A DNA stretch of 64,000 nucleotides from Homalodisca vitripennis (Eukaryota > Arthropoda > Insecta > Hemiptera > Cicadellidae). Each line of letters starts with the position of its first letter. Positions within the stretch are counted from its first letter, which is position 1. Shown here in pieces: positions 47,540 through 60,735 of this stretch. The position numbers and the translations under genes are program-made. The notes below the pieces were generated by a model. The model saw only the letters and a program-made list of their open reading frames with translations. It did no database searches and was not told where the DNA came from. Location of the stretch: positions 1,014,501 to 1,078,500 of the forward strand of contig NC_060207.1 of assembly GCF_021130785.1 (NCBI RefSeq), given 5' to 3'.

Positions 47540-48372
47540 ATTCCCTAATCGCTCGCTCGTCTACATAACAGCCGAATAGTATAAATACACAACTTGTAAC
47601 TGTGACACTACTACACAAGTTTTAATAATGTTACATCTTCTTGTTCAAGTTCTGTTCATTTCTTTGGTGATTCTTAACAATATTATTTTACAATAGAAAT
47701 GTACATTCCCTAATCGCTCGCTCGTCTACATAACAGCCGAATAGTATAAATACACAACTTGTAACTGTGACACTACTACACAAGTTTTAATAATGTTACA
47801 TCTTCTTGTTCAAGTTCTGTTCATTTCTTTGGTGATTCTTAACAATATTATTTTACAATAGAAATGTACATTCCCTAATCGCTCGCTCGTCTACATAACA
47901 GCCGAATAGTATAAATACACAACTTGTAACTGTGACACTACTACTACACAAGTTTTAATAATGTTACATCTTCTTGTTCAAGTTCTGTTCATTTCTTTGG
48001 TGATTCTTAACAATATTATTTTACAATAGAAATGTACATTCCCTAATCGCTCGCTCGTCTACATAACAGCCGAATAGTATAAATACACAACTTGTAACTG
48101 TGACACTACTACACAAGTTTTAATAATGTTACATCTTCTTGTTCAAGTTCTGTTCATTTCTTTGGTGATTCTTAACAATATTATTTTACAATAGAAATGT
48201 ACATTCCCTAATCGCTCGCTCGTCTACATAACAGCCGAATAGTATAAATACACAACTTGTAACTGTGACACTACTACACAAGTTTTAATAATGTTACATC
48301 TTCTTGTTCAAGTTCTATTCATTTCTTTGGTGATTCTTAACAATATTATTTTACAATAGAAATGTACATTCC
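47540..48372. repeat. 165-bp tandem repeat, 5 copies
   Basis: Units starting attccctaatcgctcgctcg at 47540, 47705, 47870, 48038 and 48203; one has a 3-bp (cta) insertion. Near-identical copies, so recently amplified. Confidence 0.97.
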
Positions 48373-51300
48373 TAAATTGCATTTCAATACCAGCCAAACC
48401 ACATGTAGGCCTACCATCATCAGCACGGGTTAATGTGTAGACCGTTACGCATTAGGCCAGTCGTACGAGTGCAGACACGTGCAAGGCAAAGCCAACATAT
48501 TTGTGAGTGAAGCCGCGGGTAACTGCGGTATATACACAATACTTCTGCTAGTTTCAAATGAAGAACGAGTATTTGCTGAATACCAGTTTTTCTCATTAAA
48601 TGGGCTAACATGATATGTTTGTTAACACATAGGCTATAATTCATTTAAAGATATTTCCTTTTTTATTTAATAAGCAAACAAAAAATAATAATATCTTATA
48701 AGTTCCTTCAAGTACTTGTTGCCTAAAGTCCTAAAGCCTGCCTAAGAACAACTTTTGACGGTGATTAAAGAGATTGAAATCCAACACGTTAAACTTGATT
48801 AACCATAATAATATTAATTATGGCCAAAACTTCGCAGTAACCTACACAGAGTATTAAAAAAATCTAATTAGAATGGAAGGAAAGGAATAGATAAACGGAT
48901 TTTTAAAGTAATTAAATTATGTTAATTGGCATTTATAAAATGTACTTTAACTCCGACAATTGTAGAAGTTGTTGTTTTAAAAACAGTATAAAGGTAGTAA
49001 TAAATAAGGTACATTTTAAACTTATGTGTCAGGATCATCCCTATAACTGTAAGATTGCTTTAAGATCGGAGAAGTATTACCTGAGAAAAACAACTCTGTA
49101 AGCTGTCAAGTTAGTTTTACAGTGGAATGAGAATGAACTTTTAAAACGCTATGAGGATTCAGGTTTACATGTTTAAAGATATTGTTTTTAGAGATAACCA
49201 TCAAACAATTTTCAATTGAAATATACTTTTCCTAAATTAAATTTCTATATTTCTAACGATTATATAAATATAAATGTAATGGTGTTGTAGATAGCTAGTA
49301 GTATAGGGATCGTGGGTAACAGCAATGCAAAGTGATGGATCCATTAACACTGGTCCAATCACCGTATCGGACTTGAATGGCTTCCCTAACAGCAAAACAC
49401 ATGGTGCCAATATAATTTTATTGTTATACAGGGTGTTACAACCACCCATCTCAAATGTCTAACGGTTAAAAGGCTGACTACAGAGATTTAGTTTAAACGG
49501 ATTCTAAACTGCATTGAGAATAAAAAAACACCAATTCAGTAAAGATACTATATGTTCAAAACTAGAGAGTCCCATGTTCGAATCACAAGACTTTCAAATC
49601 CAAAAATCGAAATTTTAAAGGATTGTGCATCCTAAACATTTTAATGAACAAAAACATATTATTATCACTATTAGCTTCAAATAGCGGTCCATAGTGCAAA
49701 GCCAACAGTTATTTTGTTTTATTGCCTCTTATGTGATACGTACCCAAACCAAAATAAAATAGTGTTTCTGTACTTTATGATGCAAGGTTTTACATGATAA
49801 CATGCATGCCTGTATTTTTAAATAACTTGTTATTACTTTTAATTTAAAGACTTTAATTTTACTTTCACAATTTATTTTATTAGGTATAAATATTCCTTCC
49901 AGATCAATTCCAACTAAAGGTAAATTTCACTTCAAGTCGGCATCTAAAATTTTCAACCTGAAGATGCATTATTATTTAAGATATTGTATTTAGACAATAT
50001 TGGTAGAATAATAACTCAAAGTTGGCAAGTCAATATTATAACCGTAACACTTTTCAACCTTTAAAAACTCATAATATTGATGCGTTAAAGGACATAACTT
50101 ATTTTATCCGTATGAATGTCTTCATAAAAACGTAGACTTGATTTAGTTACACACATTCCAAAACTATGTTTGAGTGAATGGCTGCCATCTGGAAACTTTG
50201 CATTATATTAGACTAACTGACGCATTGCCTACGCACCAGGATTAGTCAGAATAAATAAAGAACTACCGTAGTTACATTGTATACAAATAATCCCGGAATT
50301 TTATACGTCCAATATTTTATGTAGAATATGACAAGTAAAGATTAGGATAAGATGACGTTTACTGCAGTATATGATTAAGCAATTTATATTCGTGTAGATA
50401 ACGTAATCTCTCGTTAACTGCAAGTACATACAACGTATTCATTGTGGTCACCAGTATGGTAATACTGGGCCCAGTATCCACATAATTAGAGTAGTAGTGT
50501 AAAAAATGTTACTATATTTTAATACATAATCTTATAAAGCAAGTATATATAGGTTAATATCTTGAGGTATTGATTAAATTAAGAAGGTTGTCAACACTTC
50601 TATTAGAATGTATAAGGTAAAGTAATAGATTTTTAAAACATTAAAAAATAAACAATGTAAAATAAAATATAATTTAAATACCATTCATTTGGGTTTTATA
50701 GCATCATAACGTTTAAATTGAATCCCTAATTCAATGAGCAATGAATGTAAACTGAATGCTTACTTTAATGAGTAGTTAATATAAATTTAATACCTGCTTC
50801 AATGAACAATAAATGTAAATTGAATAACAATTGTATTTGTAACAGCATGATATCTTAAATACTTTTTCCTAGAGAAAGATTTGTTCCCTTTTCGACATAA
50901 ACTGTAGTATATTCATCAATAGTTGTCTTCATTGTTTATTTGTGTACGCTTAATATAATGTTTTGGAATTTGAGATCTGAATAACAGAGAAGACATTAGT
51001 TCTCGAATTGTCATGTTTGTTTTGTAAATACATAACAATCAAATGATTCTCTGTAACTATGTTTTGCTTTCTTATTACCCACCTTAAGTAATGATTAAAA
51101 AAATATTACTTTTAAATAACTGTTATGTTAAGACGTTTAACGGAAAGATACTTAAAACTGTTTTTCTTGTTATTCTGTCATTATAAATACAGTACTTACA
51201 TTCAATTAAATAGGTTACATTAAATTTCGACTGGATATTTTTGCATAAAACGGTTGTTGCAATCGAAATTGAAGCTGTATACAATTAAAATATCGCAGTA

Positions 51301-51424
51301 AATTGAGAAAATAACGCAATTCTGTATTTTTTATTACTATTACATGAATTTGGTCCCACCTCTTTTAAAATGCGAGCATTTCTTCATGTCATGGTGCGTG
51401 TTAGTGTTTTTGTGTTATTTGTGA
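48373..51424. other. Sequence without recognisable gene
   Basis: A short motif gtgaagccgcgggtaa-like stretch at about 48505-48521 is shared with 60914-60931. At about 49429, tacagggtgttacaaccacc looks like a transposon terminus next to TA, but no matching inverted end was found. The rest is AT-rich with short frames. Confidence 0.4.
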
Positions 51425-51620
51425 AACACGTAATGTATTAACTGGTAAACGGGTATTGTATTAACTGGTAAAGACGTAATGTATTTACTAGTAAACGTGT
51501 ATTGTAATAACTGATAAACATGTAATAGAAACGTATTAAGTGGTAAACATGTAATAGTAATGTATTAACTGGTAAACACGTAATGTATTAACTGGTAAAC
51601 ATGTATTGTAATAAATGATA
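51425..51620. repeat. Degenerate ~24-bp tandem repeat
   Basis: Variants of taactggtaaacacgtaatg followed by tat repeat about eight times with small length changes. Confidence 0.8.
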
Positions 51621-52120
51621 TTTATCACGTGTCTTGGTGCTTCTCTAACCCCTTACAATTAGAGAAGTGGAGAAGACGTATATATGATAATGTAATGATG
51701 TGTTCTAATGTAGGCAACATGGGGTTTGATGACGTGATTTATCCTAGGTGGCCAAAGCAACCTGTATTGAAACATGGATGTCCAGAGTTAAGGAGTTGGA
51801 TCGCATCTCTTTATGAATACCGTAACACTTTGCTAACGCTGTTTTTTATATTTCAGATATGAGAATTTCCCTTTTATAGGCTTTAGAGACGTTTCTGTGA
51901 TAATCACCGTGTTGAATATCCTTTTGTAGTAGGTAATCCAATAGTTTGAATGCTTCAGAATCAGACTAATCGAGATAGGCTGATACGTCAGTACGAACGT
52001 TCATCATACAATCAAGCAACTGCATAGTACTATCATACTTTCAAACGTAATTTAATAAAACATTTTTTAGGAAGAAAACAAATTCATTATATGAAATTAC
52101 TTACATATTGCCATACAATT
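51621..52120. other. Sequence without assigned gene
   Basis: A 77-residue frame at 51629-51862 is not recognised. No transposon end matching the mariner remnant that follows was found. Confidence 0.4.
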
Positions 52121-53120
52121 TTATATCAGTTGTTCAAAATGTCCACCTTGATTTTGAATACACTTCATACAACGACTGAGAACAGAATCGTAATTTTTTG
52201 GCGTTATTGGTTTATCGTTGTTAACAATTCAAATGCATTATTTCTAATAAGATTTCTGAGTTCGTCAAGACTTTGCGGTTTTGAAGCATACACAGTCTCC
52301 TTTATAATACGTCACAGTGAAAAATCACATGATGTCAGATCTAGCAAGCGCGCAGACCAATCGACTGTACCATGGCGATTCCATTCATTAAGTGTGTTAT
52401 TAAAAAACATCTCGAACTTGGATACCGAAATGTGCTAGAGCACCATCTTGTTGCCAGATGAGCGAATGAGTATTGAAAACAGGATTATTTCAAAGCTCGG
52501 GAACTACTACTTTTTGCAGCAACCATATAACTTTCTGAGTTAAAATTTCCTTGAAGAAAATAAGGACCGCTCAGTGCAGTACTCGAAATACCTCCCCATA
52601 CCATAACACCAGGCACATTGAATTCTGCTTGGATTACGTTATGAGGATTTACATCCGTCAAAGTACACGCAGTTATGATGATAACGCGTCCATTTAGTTT
52701 GAAACATGCCTCATCCAACACCAAAATTGTTGCAAAGAAATTTTGATCAACCTCTTAGCGGATAATTATTGTGTCAGAGAATTCCAGTCGCCTATCGGAA
52801 CTATCCTTAGAGTAAAGATGGACGGTATGGCTTGAATTGTAATTGCTTCAACATTCTTCTTGGTATTTCTAGTTCAGCAGATGCCTTACGAGTCGGTGTA
52901 CCGGGACTGGCTTCAAAGGCTTGAGCAACTGTCTGCAGGTTTCCTGTTGCAAATTGATCCTGGACGACTACACTTTGGGGCATTTAAAACACTTTTTTTT
53001 GTTTTACACATATACTGTCGAGTTGGTATTGAGACACCTTTATATTTACCACTGAATTCTTTAATTATTATAGCAGTATTTTTTATTAGGCTTCGACCAC
53101 ATCTGAAGGATGTCATTCTG
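52121..53120 (-). pseudogene. Decayed mariner-family transposase
   Basis: On the minus strand, fragments in several frames line up in transposase order. First is an N-terminal HTH-like piece near 53110-52990. Next comes TVAQAFEASPGTPTRKASAE and LEIPRRMLKQL (second HTH), then VLDEACFKLNGRV (first Asp), then VPGVMVWGGIS. After that come an Asp in QDGALAHF, WNRHGTVDWSARLLDLTSCD, and a terminal GGHFEQLI with its stop at 52121-52123. Many frame changes and stops interrupt it, so it is inactive. It belongs to the same broad family as the intact transposase but is clearly a different lineage (VLDEACF against LVTDESCF). No TIRs were recognised. Confidence 0.82.
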
Positions 53121-56100
53121 TGTGCTGGACGTTTCTGTTATGTAAATATTTCTCTGTTTTATAAGAATGATATCTCGAGATCACATTGTGTCATAATCGA
53201 AGGTTACATGAATCTTTATTTCTAAATGGACAATACCGTGTTTCATGATATTCCTCATCCACAGAGGAATATATTAATTACGTTACATATTATACAGCGT
53301 TCTACAATCTTGCACTAGAATATTACAATGGATACATACAGTTTGCCTACGTAGATATATACGCAAATTATCTCAAAAACTTTATTGGTATTCAGCAGTG
53401 AGATTTTGCACCTGATATAATAAATAGTAAGACTCAGCCACAGTTTGGAGAATAAATTATACTGGAGGTAGATTATAAGGGCCAGAAGAAGAAGTTTTAT
53501 TATCGGGGTAGGCCTGCCTACGGAATGATCGACCTCTCTAGAAACTCTGTGTAGAAAAGATTCTAAGTCTTCAGATGGAATGATACTGTATAGGTATGCT
53601 GCAGATAGTTAAGCTACGTTAAGGCTCAGCCATACTCCATAGATGAAAATGCTCATCATCAAACATGAGTTGCCTAAGTAGCAATGACGTTATATGGAAA
53701 GTCCACAGCTCGTTCTTAATATATCTGTCGGAGTCCAGATAGACAGGCAGAATAGGAATTATGTTACAAAGTAATAAGTGACAAATATAAAGTTAGTAGC
53801 TCAATTATTATCACGCTATCACTCAGATTTATAGGATTTCCTAACTAACGTGTGTCATTATGTTAAAAACCACGGGTAGTATACTCCGCTGAGTTTGTAT
53901 AAAAAATATCAGTTTGTATCTCATGTAGTTATATTAGTAACTCTACCCTTTTAAAAAAGGAGGGTGGAATTGTTCTCCACACAAAAAATCGAGAAAGTAA
54001 TTTAATAAGTATGGTGAAAGTTGTACATTGATGTCTCAATCAGTTTGGAATATATCCAGGCGTATCAGACGTGCATAAAGACAGGAATCACATTGTTGTA
54101 GCCCACCTCCGTGTCGTAAATAGAGTATAAATAACAAAGAAGTAAGTTACACGTACCCTTATACAATTGTTACAAATATGCCCGGGGATTAGTTTAAATA
54201 TAACTTCCAAATTTCAAACTCAACAGTATACCTTTCATTTTTAATTTTTACAAGATGCTCGTAGAATTGGACCAAATTTATATTTTAGGAAGATGCAATG
54301 ATGCAATGCACTTCTGCCGTCGCCAAGAGGCAAAAAATACCATTAGACTGATTTAGTATATTTTGTGTGCTTTCTTTCAAGGAGCAATGATCATTAAATA
54401 CGCAAAGCCAAGTATTATTCCTACAACTAACGGTAAATTAAGTCACCCTTGTACTTTCCCAGAGAATGGATTTTGAAACAGAATGATAGACCTATATACA
54501 ATACATAATAAAAAATAATTATCCTAGGAATATTAAACCATTTACAAAATTACAAATAAAAATGCTTTAATTAGGGATTGGAATCTACTGGTTTACTATG
54601 AAACACCAAATTTACTATTTATCAACGTGTCTTAAAAAGGTGATAAATATATATGTATCGAGTACTATCAATAAAAAAACCCATATATACTATAGTGATT
54701 AAAAAGAATAGTCAATTTACTGTCATAGGGAACATTACGGATATCGGAAAACATAAAATAAACTGGGAAGTACTATACGATAAACTTCAACAATAAGAGC
54801 ATAATAATAATTCCTCCGTATAGTTTTGTTAGCTGTAAAAATAATAATTTTACTTTCATTTCCATTAAGCCAGCGTCTTGTAAGGTGCAAATGAAACGTG
54901 GGATTGTGGGAAGCAACAACAATTACCTCCCGTCGAGCGCTTCATCATTTTGTCTTCATCTACAATATCATTCTCATCCTTTTGTGTTATTCAGTTTAGT
55001 CATTAACACGAGAACTAATATTGCCAACAATACACTTATTCAGAAGTTTTGTTTTGAAAACTGGGCGCGTTTCATGATGCTTTTATTATTTAATAGGTAA
55101 AAGTAAACCCACACTTAATACGTTTACTATATGTACAAACAATGCAAATTTTATGCAGTATTATTGTTACATGGTACAATGATAAGCCCAAAAAAACGAT
55201 TATTATGAACTACGTATAATCATTCTGATGATTTAGTCACAGGAAAATTTCTAAAACAGAATAATTACACTGATATACAAACACATTTTTTGTGTGACAT
55301 TGGCACAACTAGTGAAACCGCACATCCCAGTTCGCACACCCAAAGTAAACAATTAGGAAGCGAGCACCCATGGATTGCGGATCAGAACTAAACCTAGAAG
55401 CGTGTTCAGATTCATTTACTAGTTCGAAATCACCACCAATGAGACGGAAAACAACATCTGTAACCAAGATAAAAGCCTCTCTGTCGAAATAAATATATTA
55501 GCCAGACAATTAAAAAAAAATCAACATTACTACAGTTAACCCAAAATTTGTCGTGTGTCTCAGGTGCACCTTGATAAATAAAAAATTAGGAACAGCCATA
55601 ATTTAAAACGATAACTGCCAATTCCACCCGGTATCCTTCAGCTAAGGGCGGACTCTTAATGAAAACCAAGAAATAAGAGTAAATAGCACTTAAACTAAAC
55701 TTAAAAACAAGTAAGAGTTCCTCTCCTGGACCTCGTTAGTGAGAAACAGCAACTTATGCCAGTATGTTAGTGGGAAATTTAAAAGGATAAAACACAAATT
55801 ACTAGAAAAGGCCAAATTTACAATAAGTCCTTCCACTAACGTGCAAGAATTTCAGAAGTTCCTGGCCACTCTGAAAAGGATGTGCAGAGCGCACTGAAAC
55901 AACACAGTCAGTGCCTTCTACATCAACAACGAACAACACTTATATATACTATATAAATACACAACATGAGCCGGGGACATAATTAGGCTCAAGACTTTAA
56001 ACCGGCTCAATAGGTATTTATAATATATTTTTGGCTAGTAAATTGGAATATAATAATCAAAATCATCCAGCACGTAACTTTGTATTGTTACTCGATAAAT

Positions 56101-56284
56101 TTTTGAAATTTGTCAGGAAAACATGTGGCGTTTAAATGTGTAACTAATAAAAAAAAACAGTAATTTTACCAATATAACACGTTAATTTATATTTATAATA
56201 ATACATATTAAACAGCCAAAGTGTTTATTGACTATTTCTTAACTTCGTTTAAATTATTTTCAGTTTTTCCTTTTATGTGGTGTT
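53121..56284. other. Sequence without recognisable gene
   Basis: A block at 53625-53720 weakly resembles the dispersed repeat seen at 47270 (gctcagcc, catcatcaaac). A 71-residue frame at 54885-55100 is not recognised. Otherwise AT-rich. Confidence 0.4.
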
Positions 56285-57885
56285 AAATCTTGTTTTTAAG
56301 AACCAACAGTTAGTAGTCACCAATCATTGAAGGATCCCAGCGACCTGGATATCAAGATTCGATTGTTCTCATATCCTGATGGAACCTTTCGCCCTGTTCG
56401 GCACTTACTGCTCCCAAATTCTCTAAGAAAAAGTTCATGTGAGAGTAGAGAAGGTGTATTTTGAGAAACATTCTGCATCCGATAGTCTTGTAGATTTTTA
56501 AGAGATTTTTCTTCTTTTTCGTTGCCTAAAAATCCCTTTACAACTGTTACAAATGATTTCCACGTTGTTAGTTATTTTCTATCAAGTAGTTTTTCGAAAT
56601 CAGTATCTTTATCAATTTTCTAATGTGAAGACCCGTACATACACCTTCTTTGATCTTACTTTCACCAAACTTATGAAAAATACTTGAATCCTTCTCCTTC
56701 TTCATTCATGTCTTTATCAAAGTTCTTAATAAGTCCTAATTTGATGAGTAGCGGAGGTAGAATTATCTTTTCAGGATCTACAAGGGGGTGTTTAGAACGT
56801 GTATTAACCTGCATTGAAACTTGTTCTTTTTGTCAGACCTTCTGCACATAATGTTTATTTGTCGCTCTACTATCCCACAAACAAACAAAAGCAGCAGTAT
56901 TTCGTTAAACCCCCTTGGAGGCCCATTAGAATAGCGACCACCTTTAAATCTGCACACACTTCCCACTTAAATTCATTGGATTTGATAGCATTTAGTATAG
57001 CGGCTAAATTTTTGTAGGTTTCTTTCATGAGAACTTGCAACAGGTACAGAAGGTTTAGTATTATCTTTATAGAGCAATACGGCCTTCAACCTATATTTTG
57101 AGGGATCAATGAACAATCTGTTGTTATATATTAAATTCCAATCTCAGCCATCAATCCAGCAACATCAAAACATACGCACATAGAATGTTCTATTTTGTAA
57201 AATGCTGATAAATCAGCATTTCGTTTAGTGAAGACAGTGATGGTAGTCTCTTACGCTAGAAGTTTCCATTCTTGTAGTCGTGAACCCAGAAGTTCAGCTT
57301 TCTGCTTTGACAAACCGAAGTCTCGGGCCAGATCATTCAGTTTATTTTGTTTGATGAGATGAGGTTCGGTTGAGCTTTGGTGTACAAAAGTGGAATCATA
57401 ACAGATTCGTATTTTATCAATTTCAGGTTGTACACTTTCGTCTTTACTGATATCTGAAATAACAATGTTTTCCAACATGACTGATGGGACAGGAATCGGT
57501 AAGCCTTCTCCATGTTTGATTACCGATGAAAGATCTAGGTAGTTTTTTGCTTTTGATTCTTAGAAAATCCTCCCGTGGTTGTTGGACAAAAGTAACAGCC
57601 ATTAAAATGGATACAAGGCTCACGCCAAACCATAAGCACAGCAAAAGGCATTGAACTTCTATAGGCTTTTGCCCATTGAGTCAGATTCACTTAACAGCTA
57701 ATACAGCTAATGTGAGGTGCCCAGTTTTTATCTTGATCGCCTATTTTACAGCCAAAATACATAAAATAAACCTTCCTCACTTCATCTGTCGTTTGTCTTC
57801 CTTGGAATTTCATAAAATACCTTCCACAAACATAAAAAATCCATCCGGTGAGTTTTTACATGATCTGCGATGCACAGTTGAAATT
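56285..57885 (-). pseudogene. Decayed multi-copy arthropod ORF of unknown function
   Basis: On the minus strand, fragments in changing frames run in a consistent order: TVHRRSCKNSPDGF near 57860, RKVYFMYFGCKIGDQDKNWA, a Cys-containing NGCYFCPTTTGGF, LNDLARDFGLSKQKAELLGS (57251-57478 frame), WEVCADLKVVAILMGLQGGL, then TKYCCFLCLWDSRA, VDPEKIILPPLLIKLGLIKN, WKSFVTVVKGFLGN, and finally EQGERFHQDM and YPGRWDPSMIGDY near 56310-56390. From memory, this order belongs to an uncharacterised protein present in many copies in arthropod genomes, probably carried by a transposon. Function is unknown to me. Paired Cys residues suggest zinc binding. At least six frame changes or stops make this copy inactive. 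Confidence 0.65.
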
Positions 57886-58850
57886 TTCAAGCGAATTAAA
57901 TTAAAAATAACTAGCAAGGAAAAACAGTGCACATAGCCTCTCTTCGTTGTATCTCCCTCACTACTGAAAGCCAACAGACACAAAGACAACTTTCTCTCAC
58001 TCCTTTGTAGTACTGCCACTGAGTTCCAGCAGAAAGCTAAAATGTAGTACAATAATGGTAATGTAACATAAAAATGTTACGTGCTGGGGCATTTCTGATT
58101 GTGAGTTCGTTAATTATGTACTAAATTCAAATTAAAATACACATTTTTATCAATTTAACACATACTGTGTAAATCTTTGTAATAATTTGGAGTTTCGTCT
58201 GTTTTAAGTATCTACTCATATTTGGTTTATAGGCCTATACGTATAATTTACCAATCAGGCAAATGTGTTTTCAGCCCAAAATATTTTAAAATGAATCACG
58301 CTGAGTTCCACTGAGCTTGAAACTATTTTTTTATTAAGACACATCATCACACACCACCAAACACATAAACTCACGTACTTAATGTCAAAATGTTTCTATG
58401 TTTTACAATGAGAAATCGACGTCTTGGATTTGCAGGCAAACTAATTTCCTTAAAATATTTTAAATATTTACAAGAAAATGTGTCATGTTTATTGTGGAGT
58501 ACATAAATATGAACTTTATTCCAGAATAATTGCTGAAGTGGCAATTTAGTCACCCCCTTGGGAAACCTGTCGTAAGAGGGACGGTTAAATTATTTTATTT
58601 AGAAGGATATACAGGTACCTTTCTCAGAAACAGCTGCAGATGTTTGCTGTGCCATTTCAAGAACGACAGGAATTTTGGGATCGGAAGATTGAGTTATATG
58701 GAATGATTCTATGATTGGTAGCCTGGAATAGGTAATAGGCGCTGGTAATGAAGAACAAATACATGCTTGGAAACAGAGTCAGATATTAAAAACATAATGT
58801 TCCTAGATTCTTTGTTCGAAGTTTATTTTTGACGATGGTAGGATTGTGAA
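57886..58850. other. Sequence without recognisable gene
   Basis: No ends for the preceding pseudogene and no conserved frame were found. Confidence 0.4.
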
Positions 58851-58857
58851 GAAAACA

Positions 58858-58917
58858 GGGGTTTTCCGGACATTTGCCATCGTTCGGTGAATCAGTTTCA
58901 CTGAACGATGGCAAATG
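58858..58917. repeat. Dispersed-repeat tip forming a hairpin
   Basis: Contains ttttccggacatttgccatc then gttcggtgaa, followed after a short spacer by the inverted ttcactgaacgatggcaaat. The first part matches 63894-63917 and (minus strand) 1309-1330, so it is the end of a dispersed family present here as an inverted pair. Confidence 0.7.
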
Positions 58918-59035
58918 ATTCGAAAAATGCTGTTCCTAGATTTTTTGAAAAATTGTTATTGGCAGTGTTAGTCTTAAAAAGGTAATAAGATTTGTGACAT
59001 TTGCCTCCGTTATGCGTTACAAAATCATAGATAAC

Positions 59036-59300
59036 TCAACGTTTCCTGGGTTTAAATCTATCCTCTTTGTCAGGGGTGGAAAAATTATTACAACATAAAA
59101 GTTAGAACGTGTAGTATTAGAATGCTAACAGAAAAGAAAGAAAGAATAATAGAAACGTTTTCCCTTTCTTTCCATAATTTTTTCTTTCCGCTGTTTCTCT
59201 ATTTTAAGTGACAGTCTGTTGCGGCACGTTCTAACGTTTTTAACTAATTATTTTCTGAACTGACAAAGTGAATAGATTTAAATCTTCGAAACCTAGTGTT
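59036..59300. repeat. Inverted-repeat element with hammerhead-like motifs
   Basis: The left arm read on the minus strand has CTGACAAAGAGGATAGATTT then ending GGAAACGTTG (59041-59073). The right arm on the plus strand has CTGACAAAGTGAATAGATTT then TCTTCGAAAC (59260-59292). Inner arms agttagaacgtg and cacgttctaac also pair. CUGA..GA / GAAA is the layout of the hammerhead ribozyme core, but at least one core base is altered in each arm, so activity is unlikely in this copy. Confidence 0.5.
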
Positions 59301-60270
59301 TTACAGTTCCTAGATTATCTCCATTTTTAAAGATTTATTAGTTTTATGAAACTTGAGCGAGATTACTTTGGACTATGTCTGGCCATACAATTATTTGTTA
59401 TGTGCGTTCTAAACTTTAATTTAAAATTTATATATAAATATAATAAAATTAAAATTGATTTCCCTTCACGTTGATGTCAACTCACAAGCGCGGTGTCAGG
59501 ATCTTGACTCGATATTGCAGAAAAAGTTAAGATTAGTTGATTAGAAGAATAAAAAGCGAAGTTGAACTCAGAAACCCGGTTGAGCTCGCCTAAAACAAAA
59601 TCACGACGTCACGGCAGTATTAGTCATTTATCGAGACAACTTAAGATTCATGACAAAGTGGTCTCGTCAGAAGGACATCACAACACTATCTTATATAAAA
59701 AAAGTTAATCACTAAATGTGTTGGTAAGCGTTAATCTTGAAAACGACTGAACCACTTCGGTTAATTCCTTTTGTAAACCTTCAGTTTTATGTCGACAAGT
59801 TGGCTGAAACATCTGTTTACATTTAAATTTGATGAAATATTAAGTAAACAGTGATTGATCAGTAGTGAAATGCAGATATTACATATGAAGTCAATATATA
59901 AATTTTAACCAGATTGGGGCAGTGATGGATTAAAATAATCTAATGCATTTGAAATGTTATTTAAACCCTGTTATATAACCAACCTTAATGAACAAAGTTA
60001 TGAATGTTTTTACGTAAGTTACTTTAAACTGGTGGGCTTCCTTGACATTGTGATATTGCATTTTAACAGTGGCTTATGGAAAACAGAGAAATGAACACTT
60101 ACATGCCTCCCTTACTTACAAGATTCATTGTTTCTCTGGCTACAGTCCTAAAAGCGACTAGTGTAACACAGAACTTTAATAACGATTATTTTGGAATGTT
60201 GGATAACCTTAATAAGGATTTCTCCCTTATACCGAAAGTACATAAGAAGTAGTAGAACTTCCCCCTAGGT
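59301..60270. other. Sequence without recognisable gene
   Basis: No conserved frame or repeat identified. Confidence 0.4.
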
Positions 60271-60271
60271 C

Positions 60272-60735
60272 GTAATAAGCTTTTCAGTCCTATTCATGTG
60301 TGTATTTTCTTCATCAGGACAAGGCAAACTCAACTATGTCAACACGATTTTGAGCAAAATAGATTTCCTAGAACTAGATAATCGAACGTATATAGTATTT
60401 TGATCGGGGCAATATGGCAAGCTAAACTGTGACATAGTAGGTAAGTGAATTTAAACGGTCTTAACTAGGCACGTTTTAACCAAAATAGGCATCTCGGTCC
60501 TACGTAAGTATATACATTTTTTCTTCGTCAGAACAAGGCACACTCTACTATGGTACTGGAAATAACTTAGACCTGAAATATATGACAAGGACTGGAAATA
60601 TACGCTTTTTGACCGAAGTAAGTTTCCGAGACCTGTGTGATCCGAAATTTGTGTTTTCTTGATCGGGATGACAAGGCAGATTCAGCTGTGTCGTTATGTA
60701 TAGGCTATGATTAATTAGAACCAGAAATGCTGTTA
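60272..60735. repeat. Degenerate repeat, about four copies
   Basis: Blocks of the type aaataggcatctcggtccta, then tatttcttcatcagg, then acaaggcaaactcaactatg recur at about 60272, 60355, 60485 and 60615 with many substitutions and spacing differences. Confidence 0.55.

Noticed and set aside
49429..49460. Transposon terminus tacagggtgttacaa
   Set aside because: It resembles mariner ends, but no inverted partner or TA-bounded unit was found, so no element is called.
49570..49590. tRNA-like B-box gttcgaatcac
   Set aside because: No matching A-box or cloverleaf upstream; chance match.
52091..52438. 115-codon plus-strand frame
   Set aside because: Shadow of the C-terminal part of the same minus-strand transposase.
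52860..53225. 121-codon plus-strand frame
   Set aside because: It lies opposite the decayed mariner transposase, whose minus-strand reading makes protein sense.
56814..57017. Short plus-strand frame
   Set aside because: Opposite the minus-strand orphan ORF remnant, which gives the consistent reading.
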